Assembly (NCBI GenBank): GCA_903895725.1
Contig: CAITUV010000034.1
Span: 1 to 34,241, forward strand
Source: an uncultured Myxococcales bacterium
Lineage (GTDB): Bacteria; Myxococcota_A; UBA9042; CAIXZC01
Length of the DNA: 34,241 nt
Reading direction: 5' to 3'
The position numbers and the translations under genes were made by a program. The notes under the pieces were generated by a model. That model was not told the DNA's origin. It saw nothing but the letters and a program-made list of their open reading frames with translations, and made no database searches. Of the stretch, positions 24,666 through 33,100 are shown in pieces; position 1 is the first letter of the stretch; every line of letters begins with the position of its first letter.

Positions 24666-25580
24666 CTATTTCGCCTTGCAGCGGATCCCGTCACCCAGGA
24701 ACGACTTGTCCGCAAGCTCGCAGGTGGCACCGCCGAACACGGCACAGTCGAAGTCCATCCACTTGCCTCCAAAGCAGATGCGCGCTTTCGAGCCGACGCA
24801 CAGTGGCTTCTCATCGGTGCATTCCTCTTTGCTGCTCGGCACCGCGCAGTTCGCATCGTCCTTGGATTTCTGCACACACGTGTAACCGCTGCCGAACCAG
24901 GTGCAGTCCACGGGGAGCTCCTCGTTGCCGTCCTCGCATGAGACATAGGTGGTGCCGTCGCACGATTCTTTGCCGGTGCAGGACTCGCCCGTGCCGCACA
25001 ACGCACCGTTGGCGGTCTGGATGCACTGCATGCCGAAGTCCGCACAGTCCGACTTGTCCACAACCCCGGATTCGCACTGCAGCAGGATGTTGCCCTCGCA
25101 CCACTCATCCTTGCTTCCATCGCACTCGTCGGAGGCGCACACGGCGTCGCCGTTTCCGTCCACCAGGCACTTGTGATCGTAGGGCTCCTCGGTCGCACAG
25201 TCGTAGGTCTGCACGAAGGCCCGGCCGTCGGCGAGCTTGTCACACCGGACACGCTGGGTCCCCTCGCACTTGTCCTTGTAGTCGTCTGGGTTGCACGGGC
25301 TCTCAGGGTCGTACCCCGAGCACTCGAGCACCTCGTCGCAATCGCCGGCGGACTCGATGCAGCCGAACAGCTTGTCCGCATACTTGACCAGGTCTCCGCT
25401 GACTGCGTCGAGGGCATAGCCGGAGGCAACGGCGATGCGGAAGGAATCATCGCCGGTGCAGGCGCTTACCTTCACCATCATTTTCTTCATCCGGTCCAGG
25501 CCCGAACCCCCGGAATCCCCGGCGCAGGCGTAGAGCCCGTTCAGGCAGACGACGACGACCAGCAGTGACACTCTCCCCAT
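24666..25580 (-). CDS. Cys-rich lipoprotein of unknown function
   Basis: A 304-residue predicted lipoprotein with lipobox LYAC (Cys19). After a short helical, Cys-poor segment (MKKMMVKVSACTGDDSFRIA...) it has about five repeats of roughly 45 residues. Each reads CxGTxxxxCxxG...xxDCxxxGxxC, for example CDGSKDEWCEGNILLQCESG and CVGSKARICFGGKWMDFDC. They are unlike the CGDDGCGG units but similar to modules seen in other myxobacterial surface proteins. The start is ATG 25580 with GGAGG six nt upstream. It is convergent with the 1038-residue lipoprotein gene (60 nt apart) and 117 nt downstream of the QueG-like gene. No function can be assigned. Confidence 0.8.
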   Translation of the reverse strand: MGRVSLLVVVVCLNGLYACAGDSGGSGLDRMKKMMVKVSACTGDDSFRIAVASGYALDAVSGDLVKYADKLFGCIESAGDCDEVLECSGYDPESPCNPDDYKDKCEGTQRVRCDKLADGRAFVQTYDCATEEPYDHKCLVDGNGDAVCASDECDGSKDEWCEGNILLQCESGVVDKSDCADFGMQCIQTANGALCGTGESCTGKESCDGTTYVSCEDGNEELPVDCTWFGSGYTCVQKSKDDANCAVPSSKEECTDEKPLCVGSKARICFGGKWMDFDCAVFGGATCELADKSFLGDGIRCKAK

Positions 25581-25697
25581 TTCCAGCCTCCTACGGTTGT
25601 ACACGACAGTGGATAACATGCTCCGGGCCGATGTGCAACCTGCCGTGAACAGCGCCGGCCAGGGCTGGGCGCGCCAGACACCGAGACTGCCCCCCGG

Positions 25698-26432
25698 CTA
25701 CCAGGGGCTCAACGGCTCACACTCGGAAGGCTGCCCCTCTGCATCCTGGACGACAGGGCGTCCCACGCGGCGGCAGGCCTTCTGGCACAGTCCGCAGATG
25801 CGTTGCCCCAGACGGGGGATCTTGCGGTACTCGGAGAGCTGCTCGTGGCAGAGGTCCAGCCGGAAATCGGCAGCGGTCTCGCCGATGGCGCCGGCCGGAC
25901 AGGAATCCCGGCACAGCGTGCAGGAGCCGCAATCACGGCCTTCCGGGGGCCTGCCCGGGTCGAGCGGGGCATCGGTCAGCACCGAGACAAGGCGAAAGCG
26001 GCATCCGAAACGCGGACTGACCAGGAGGTTGTTCTTCCCGCGCCACCCCATCCCGGCGCACCAGCCGAGATGCCGATGCGAGACATGAGCGGTGAGATCC
26101 TCGGAATCGAGGGTTTGGCTGGCAGCCACGGGGAGGGCTGAAAACCCCCTGCGCTCGAGGAGCAGACTGATCTCGTAGGCAACCCGGTCGAGGAGGTTGT
26201 TGAGCTGCCGGTAGTGGTGGAAGTAGGCCAGATTCGGCTGTCCCTCCAGCGAATCCAGCACCCCCGAAAGAAGCGGGGCCGCCACCACCACGGCCCGGGA
26301 AAGCGCATTGGGGAACGGCCACTCCAATTCGGGAAACGTCGCTCGATACAGGTCGACGTCCGCCACGCCCCAGAGGGAGATGCACCGCTTCTCGAGCAAC
26401 GAGACGATTTCGCTGGCCAGATTGGTGTCCAT
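25698..26432 (-). CDS. QueG-like double-cluster Fe-S protein lacking the C-terminal HEAT region
   Basis: A 244-residue protein resembling epoxyqueuosine reductase QueG (COG1600), the cobalamin-dependent enzyme of the last step of queuosine synthesis. Conserved parts: the active-site segment GWCAGMGWRGKNNLLVSP (123-140), first cluster CGSCTLCRDSCPAGAI (C168, C171, C174, C178), a distant Cys195, and second cluster CGLCQKAC (C213, C216, C220). The chain ends soon after, so it lacks the HEAT-like tRNA-binding tail that brings true QueG to 350-380 residues. It may be a QueG-related reductase with another substrate. The start ATG is only 5 nt after the stop of the giant propeller lipoprotein and lacks a clear ribosome binding site, so translation is probably coupled to that gene. 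Confidence 0.78.
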   Translation of the reverse strand: MDTNLASEIVSLLEKRCISLWGVADVDLYRATFPELEWPFPNALSRAVVVAAPLLSGVLDSLEGQPNLAYFHHYRQLNNLLDRVAYEISLLLERRGFSALPVAASQTLDSEDLTAHVSHRHLGWCAGMGWRGKNNLLVSPRFGCRFRLVSVLTDAPLDPGRPPEGRDCGSCTLCRDSCPAGAIGETAADFRLDLCHEQLSEYRKIPRLGQRICGLCQKACRRVGRPVVQDAEGQPSECEPLSPW

Positions 26433-26437
26433 GGCCG

Positions 26438-29400
26438 CTACAGCACGACGTGGTACTGAACCGTGATGCCCTTGAGGAGCGGAGTGTGGCCCTCCTTGTC
26501 AGGAACCATGACAACTTCGACCTGGAGATACTTCCCGTCGAGTCCCTGGATGACCGAGAGGTCCATGGGGAACATGTTGGGCGGGAACGGGCCGTACGGA
26601 CCCTTCCAGGTGGCCTGGGCCAGTGCCGACACGGTGTTGGCAGCCCGGAGCCGCACCTGGACGTAGCTCTGCCCCTCGCAGGTGACGTTGAGGTTGAGCT
26701 GCGTCCACTTGGTCTTGCCGTTGGTCGCCCCCGGAATCACATGCTGGTAGTACCCCTGCGGCTGCGTGTAGGTGTGCAGCATGTAGCCGGTCATGTCCGA
26801 GTACGTGTAGGGGCTGGAGCCGGTGGCGTGCTCGAGCACGACCTTGTTGGTCTTCGGGTCGATCTTGGATGCCGACGAAGAGGACTGGTTGACTGCCCAG
26901 ACGTATCCGTCGAAGTCGACCGCCATGCCCACGGGGAAGCGCCCTCCACCCAGCTCGATGTAAGCCTCGGTCTGCATCGTGTCGGAGTTCACGACGGCCA
27001 CCCGGTTGGCCTCGTCGTTGGCAACGTAGACCTTGCCGTTCGATGCTCCGGCAATGCCGCGTGGACGATTGCTGGTTCCGGCAGCGGCCCACGAATTGTT
27101 GCTCGGGTCGAACCGGTACGCCACGTGCCAGCAGCAACAGTTGCCGATCCAGACCCGGCCCTTGTAGTCCAGCGAAATCCCGTAGGGCTCGAGACAGCCG
27201 ATGTTGGACGAGTAGCTGTTGACCTGACTGGTGGTCGGATCGACCCGGATCAGCGTGTTGTTCCCACGCCCGGACAGCCAGATGATCCCCTTGCCATCGA
27301 TGACCAGGCCATAGGCGTTGGTGGGAAGCCCGATGGTCTTGACCACCTGCCCCTTGTCCGGCTCGAGCCGACGCAGGGTGGCGGAGTTCCACTCGCCGAC
27401 CCATGCATGGTTCTCCTTGTCCACGCCGGCAGAACGCTGGCACGAGCCACCGGGGTAGGTAATGAACCGGATGCACTCGTCCTGACCAGCACCGTACATC
27501 TCGCCGGCCTGGATCACGCCGTCTCCGTTCTTGTCCTTGGAGGTCTGGATGACCCCGTCGCCGTTCTTGTCGATGCAGTTCTTCTCGTAGACGTGGATCT
27601 TGGCCACGCCGCCGTCCCCGCGGCAGGCCACCCACACGTCACCGTACAGGTCCACCGCAGTACGCGAGGGATCGTTGCAGACCTTGTAACGGCCGGTCTC
27701 CTTGCCCGTGATCGTGTCGAGCTTCGACACGGTGTACTCGCCCGAGTTGGAGATCCAGATGAAGGCGAGGCTGATCTGCTCCTTGTCGAGCAGCAGGTAG
27801 CCGTTCTGGTCCTCGGCCAGTCCGCTGGAATTCTCGTCGTCGAGAGTGAACTTCTCGGTCCCGACCGGGCCGACCGATACCTGGTGGCAGGTGGGATCGC
27901 AGTTCCCGCACGAGGAACCCACCCCTTCGTCCTTCTGGCCGTCACAGTTGTTGTCGATATTGTCGCAGATCTCCTGGGCAAGCGGATGGATGGCCGGGTT
28001 GGCCTCGTTGCAATCGCCGCCGTTGGGCGTGGTGTAGCTCTGGTTGGCCCAGCAGATGCACTGCGGCGCACCGCTTCCGTACCCGTCACCGTCGCCGTCC
28101 TGATAGAAGTTCTTGCAGCCGAGGGCACCGGTGTTGTCGGTCACGCCGTCGCAGTCGTCGTCCAGGTTGTTGCAGACCTCGGTTCCGTCCGGGTTGGTGG
28201 CCCAGGTGGAATCGTCGCAATCGCCCGGCTTGGAGGCGGTGTACTCGTCCGAGGGTCCGCACAGACACATGAACTTGTTGCTCATGCCCCAGCCGTCGTC
28301 GTCCTTGTCCTTGTAGAACGACGTGCACCCCTTGGCTCCGGCCTCGTCGACCAGTGAGTTGCAGTCGTTGTCCAGGCCGTCGCATGCCTCCGTCGCTCCC
28401 TGGTGCACGGCCGCATTGAGCGGATTGCAGTCGACGATGTCCGGATCTCCGTCATCATCATCGTCGTTGTCGACGCAGTCGGCCTCCCCGTCTCCGTCGA
28501 AGTTCGGATAGCCTTCGTCCACCTTGCCGTTGCAGTTGTTGTCCCACCCGTCGCAGCTCTCCTTGGCGGTGTGGCCGAACAGCGGGTTGAGCGGCTCGCA
28601 ATCGTTCTCGTCCGGGTCACCGTCGTTGTCGTCGTCCACGTCGATGCAGTTGGCCAGCCCATCGAGGTCGGTGTCGGGGTAGCCCTCGTCCACCTGCTTG
28701 TTGCAGTTGTTGTCGTACCCGTCGCACCCCTCTTTGGCGAAGCTGTGGATGTTCTTGTCGAACGGTGCGCAGTCGGTCGTGTCGGGATCACCGTCACCGT
28801 CGGAATCGACGTCGACGCAGTCGGCCTGGCCGTCGCCGTCCTTGTCGGGGAACCCCTCGTCGGTCTTGCCGTTGCAGTCGTTGTCCAGGCCGTCGCATGC
28901 CTCCAGAGCCCCATGGTACACGTTGGGGTTGAGCGGGTCGCAGTCGGATCCGTCGAGATCATCGTCGTTGTCGTCATCCGGGTCCACGCAGTCGCCCATG
29001 GCATCCTTGTCAAAGTCAGCGTACCCCTCGTCCACCTGGCCGTTGCAGTTGTTGTCGAGGCCGTCGCATTTCTCCTTGGCGCCGTGGTGAGCCATCGGCT
29101 CGAGCGGCTGGCAGTCGGTCACGTCGGGATCGTTGTCACCGTCATCGTCGTCGTCGCACGCATTGCCGACACCATCCTCGTCCAGATCGTACTGGCCCGG
29201 GTTGCTGTCGAGCGGGCAGTTGTCCTGCTCGTCGGCTACGTTGTCGTTGTCGTCATCCGGGTCGATGCAGTCGGCCACGGCGTCGGCATCGGTATCCGGG
29301 AACCCGTCATCCGCAAGCCCGTCGCAGTCATTGTCGATGCCGTCGCAATCCTCGGCAGCCGGCTGCGGAGCATCGCATTCGGACCAGCCGAGCTGACCGA

Positions 29401-30100
29401 GACAGGTCTTGAGCCCCTTGCACGTGCCGAACTCGTTCACGTTCTCGCAGTACCGCTTCTCCCCCTGGTTGCCGGCCTTGCAGCTGCAACTCCCCGTCGT
29501 CGGAACGCACTGCTTGACCGTGGCCCCGGAGGAGGTCAACACACTGTTGCAGCCGAAGGTGGCAGGGCAATCGGAATCGGTCGCACAGGCCATGCCGCAG
29601 AATGCCCCCTCGCCGGCCAGCGTGACGCAGTGGTCACCCTCCGTGCCGCAATCGTCGTCCTCCTTGCACGTCTTGCACAAGTCGAAGTAGAGAGGGACGC
29701 ACACGAACTGCTTGTCGGAACCTCCGAAATCCATCGGTTTGCAGGTCCAGGCGGCGGGACAGTCCGGGTCGCAGGTATGGGTACAGACGTTCCCCTCCGG
29801 CCCCTCGATGCAATAGCCGTACCCGCAATCCTCGTTCTGGTTGCACGGCGTGCCGAGCGGGACCTCCTCCTCGGTCTCCGCCCCCGCCTCCGCAAGCTCT
29901 CCGGGCTCGATGAACGGGACATCGGGCTCGACCGGGACATCCATCGGGACCGAAGAGTCCCCCGTACTCCGGCCTGCCGTATCCCCACTTGCAGTCAAGT
30001 CACCGGAGTCATCCCCGCCAACGTTCACCGTGGTTGCTTTGCCGCTGCACCCTGCGGCCAGGACCAAGTAAGCAAGCCCCAAGAGAATGCGTCTGGTCAT
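26438..30100 (-). CDS. MopE-repeat and beta-propeller giant lipoprotein
   Basis: A 1220-residue predicted lipoprotein (lipobox LAAGC, Cys18) with an acidic linker (about 30-80). A Cys-rich segment (about 86-245) follows, then eight CDGxDNDCNGxxDEG units (252 to about 735; the putative metal-binding motif of Methylococcus MopE). Between the units are Asp-rich thrombospondin-type-3-like calcium loops (DPDDDNDN, DLDEDGVGNACDDDDDGD). From about 747 to 1110 is an NHL/Vgb-like beta-propeller, with repeated GIxxDxxGxxWIxN blades, split by EF-hand-like DKNGDGVIQ twice. The final 100 residues form a beta-rich domain. The predicted role is extracellular, metal- or calcium-stabilised binding; a lyase activity as in virginiamycin B lyase is not supported. 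The start ATG 30100 has GGAGG seven nt upstream. Confidence 0.85.
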   Translation of the reverse strand: MTRRILLGLAYLVLAAGCSGKATTVNVGGDDSGDLTASGDTAGRSTGDSSVPMDVPVEPDVPFIEPGELAEAGAETEEEVPLGTPCNQNEDCGYGYCIEGPEGNVCTHTCDPDCPAAWTCKPMDFGGSDKQFVCVPLYFDLCKTCKEDDDCGTEGDHCVTLAGEGAFCGMACATDSDCPATFGCNSVLTSSGATVKQCVPTTGSCSCKAGNQGEKRYCENVNEFGTCKGLKTCLGQLGWSECDAPQPAAEDCDGIDNDCDGLADDGFPDTDADAVADCIDPDDDNDNVADEQDNCPLDSNPGQYDLDEDGVGNACDDDDDGDNDPDVTDCQPLEPMAHHGAKEKCDGLDNNCNGQVDEGYADFDKDAMGDCVDPDDDNDDDLDGSDCDPLNPNVYHGALEACDGLDNDCNGKTDEGFPDKDGDGQADCVDVDSDGDGDPDTTDCAPFDKNIHSFAKEGCDGYDNNCNKQVDEGYPDTDLDGLANCIDVDDDNDGDPDENDCEPLNPLFGHTAKESCDGWDNNCNGKVDEGYPNFDGDGEADCVDNDDDDDGDPDIVDCNPLNAAVHQGATEACDGLDNDCNSLVDEAGAKGCTSFYKDKDDDGWGMSNKFMCLCGPSDEYTASKPGDCDDSTWATNPDGTEVCNNLDDDCDGVTDNTGALGCKNFYQDGDGDGYGSGAPQCICWANQSYTTPNGGDCNEANPAIHPLAQEICDNIDNNCDGQKDEGVGSSCGNCDPTCHQVSVGPVGTEKFTLDDENSSGLAEDQNGYLLLDKEQISLAFIWISNSGEYTVSKLDTITGKETGRYKVCNDPSRTAVDLYGDVWVACRGDGGVAKIHVYEKNCIDKNGDGVIQTSKDKNGDGVIQAGEMYGAGQDECIRFITYPGGSCQRSAGVDKENHAWVGEWNSATLRRLEPDKGQVVKTIGLPTNAYGLVIDGKGIIWLSGRGNNTLIRVDPTTSQVNSYSSNIGCLEPYGISLDYKGRVWIGNCCCWHVAYRFDPSNNSWAAAGTSNRPRGIAGASNGKVYVANDEANRVAVVNSDTMQTEAYIELGGGRFPVGMAVDFDGYVWAVNQSSSSASKIDPKTNKVVLEHATGSSPYTYSDMTGYMLHTYTQPQGYYQHVIPGATNGKTKWTQLNLNVTCEGQSYVQVRLRAANTVSALAQATWKGPYGPFPPNMFPMDLSVIQGLDGKYLQVEVVMVPDKEGHTPLLKGITVQYHVVL

Positions 30101-30139
30101 GATCGTGCCTCCACGACTTCCAAACCTCGTCGCGCCCGC

Positions 30140-30168
30140 ATTATACTCGGGAACGGATCTGATAGAAA
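30140..30168 (-). promoter_or_regulatory. sigma70-like promoter of the propeller lipoprotein/QueG-like unit
   Basis: On the minus strand a perfect TATAAT (30140-30145) is preceded after 17 nt by TTTCTA (30163-30168), a weak -35. The predicted leader is about 30 nt. The local A/T-richness in GC-rich DNA supports a promoter. Confidence 0.5.
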
Positions 30169-30194
30169 GAACTGTTTGAACTCGAAGGCCTATG

Positions 30195-33100
30195 CTACTG
30201 CACTGGCCCGTAGGTGACCGACAACGGCACCGGCTTGAGAATCTCGTCGGGCCCCAGCGCCCGAGTCATGATGCGCACCGAATCGATCACGCCCCGGAAC
30301 GCCTTGAAGTCCCCTCCAGGTCCGTCGATGTCTCCGATCCACAGCTTGCCGAAATCGGTCCCCGGCTGCACGTTGCAGGCCTGGCCCGCGGATGCCTTGC
30401 CGTTCACGTAGACCACGAGAGCCGGGCCGAACACGAGGGCCGCACTCTGCCAGAGGGCCTTGGCCACGGTGTCCGTCGACCCCGCTTCGCACACATCCGC
30501 ACCCTTTGTCTCGGTCGCGAACGCGTGCCCAGCCGCTGCGTTCTTGGATAGCCCCAGCGAAAACTCGGTCTGGCCGTCGCTGTCCCGGCTGACCAGCACC
30601 ATGTCCTCGGTCGAGGGGATCTCAGACGGCTTGAACGTCGCCTCCACCGTGTGCGGGCCTGCCACGCCGCACTGGGGCCCGCAGGCCACGTCGACCACCC
30701 GCAACGCCGGGAAGTTGAGGCCCCCCCCTCCAGGGGCACCGGTCAGCGCCGCTTCGTCCAATCCGTAGTTCTTCAACGCCCCCCAGGACTTGGACTGCGA
30801 GGAATCCAGCACCCAGTCTCCCCAGACCTCGTCGAACCGCATCCAGAGTGCGTAGCCCAGGCACGGATTCAGGAGGCCCTGGCACGGCTTGCCGTCGGGC
30901 GCTGCCACCATGGGCTGCTGGAGCTTCGCTGAGGCGTTGCCCCAATGCAGCACGTACCCCCGGGACGCGTGCTTCGCCGGATTGCCCACTCCCGGGATCA
31001 CCGTGTTGGCCAGGAATCGAACCATGGGGATGCCTGGGTTCGCCCGGTTGAAAATGTAGTCGTCGGACTTGACCACGTCGTGAATCACGACCTCGTCGAT
31101 GTACAGAGTCGTGTCACCGGCATTGCTGCTCGCCTCCCCGAGCATCAGTGGCGAAGCACTGGCCACCTGCCCGAAGCTGCCCCCCAACGGAGACGCTGCA
31201 TGGAGCACGCCATCCAGGTAGGTGCGGACTTCCTTCTTGTCCCTGTCGAGAACGCACGCCACGTGCGCCCACCGCGGGTCCGAAGTGAGGGGACCGTTGC
31301 CGCCGATACCCCACATGGACGGAACCGAGATTGTCTGGCCGCTCCCCCCGAAGAACTCGCACGACACCACTCCCGAGACCAGGTGGAGCGCAATCTGGTA
31401 CCCGCTCGTTTCTGCGAAACCCTTCTTCTGCAGCGGATATGCAACGAAGTTGTGAGGCTGCCACTGCCTCCGGAGCCACAGCTCGACCGTGAGCGACTTG
31501 CTCCCCGGATCCACGGCATCCATGTCCCCCGCCGAACAGGCTGCCGTCTTGTTCTGGACCCACAAAGACCCCTGCCAGTCTCCGAACCGGCCCTTGTCCA
31601 GGTAGGGACTCCCTCCACCGCACTGGAGCACCGTCCCCGACTTCACCTCCTTGAGCGTTGACTCGATGGGCCAGTACGCGGCCACTCCGCACAGGTCGTC
31701 CCGATGACTCACCACCCCTGCGGACCCCGGATTGACGCACGGCGTGTTCGAATGAGGGCGCACTCCGATGAGCTGCGTCCTCGTCACGAAGGGGTCCCCG
31801 GGCTCCTCGAGGCCGCTGTGCGGGGCCTCGACCACCCGCACGTCGTCGAAATCCGCCTGGGAACCGGGCACGAGCGATGCTGCCGAATCCATCTTGGCCA
31901 CATAGAGCGCCTTCACCTCGGCGGGGCTCATCGCTCGACCCAGGAGAATGGCATCGTCCATGTTGCCGTCGAGCATGTTGACGGAAGTGGACCCGACCCT
32001 CTCCCCGCCGAGGAAGATTCCGCCGTCGGAGACCGTGACGGGGTTCCCGGCCGGCTGGACGATGCCCTTGGCCACCTGGAGCAGGCTTCCGTTGAGGTAC
32101 AGTGCGGCAAGCCCGCCCATCCCGTCGTGCGTGGCAGCCACGTGGACCCAGGTACCGACCTTCAGGTCGACCTCCACGTTCAGCTGGTGCCACGTCCCGT
32201 CCCAGGTTTGTATGGACAGGTAAATCTTGCCGGCACCGATAAGCTTGACAACCCGGGCCCCCCCCTGGCCCCCGGATGTCGCTGCGTGCGCCAGGAGCGT
32301 CATGTGCTGGCCAACGGAAGGCAGGGAAGTGAGCTTCACCCAGGCGGCAAATGACATCGCAACCCCCGGCTGCGGCGGTGGATTGCCCGTGCACGCCACG
32401 ATGCTCTTGCCGGCGAAGTTGTGGGACTTGGTCCCGATGACGCCGTCCTCGAAGACTCCCTCGCCCCACCCCGTCATGACGAGCGAGTACGGTCCCTTGT
32501 CGTTGGTGTTGCCTTCCATGGCCCACCAGCCGAGCATGCTGGCGTCCGTGTAGCCGGTTGCGAGCGGAATCTCCATCGGCTCCAAGGTCCGGCGCGACGA
32601 CGAGAAGTCCCCGTCTTCCTTGAGATCGAGAACCCTCTTGTTCATGAACAGACCGTGTTCGGAAAGCGGTTCGCAGGCATCGGCTCCGGGGATACCGTTC
32701 GCGTCCGGGTTGGTCGGGTCGAACGCGTATGGGCAGGCATCCTTCGTGTTGACGATCCCGTCATTGTCCCAGTCGTCGTCCGCACACCCCACGAGAACCT
32801 TGCCCATGCAGGCTCCGCTGTTGCACGTGTCGTCGATGGTGCACGGGTCGCCGTCCTTGCACGCAGCCTTGTTCGGGGCAAAGACGCACCCGGTTCCCGG
32901 TTCGCAGAAGTCGTCGGTGCAGGGGTTGTCGTCCTTGCATGCAGCTCCGAGCGCAGGGTCGTGCACGCACCCCAGCGGCTTCTTCGGGTCACAGGAATCG
33001 GCCGTGCACGCGTCTTTGTCATCGCAGTCCAATGGCTCTATACCGGGAGAACATTCTCCGGCAACGCAAACATCACCTGCCGTGCACGGGTTGCCGTCAT

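Noticed and set aside
26450..30217. long plus-strand frames (635 and 604 codons) opposite the propeller lipoprotein
   Set aside because: They are shadows of the Asp/Gly-rich repeats, rich in Val-Val-Val-Asp-Ala runs, with no recognisable start signals.
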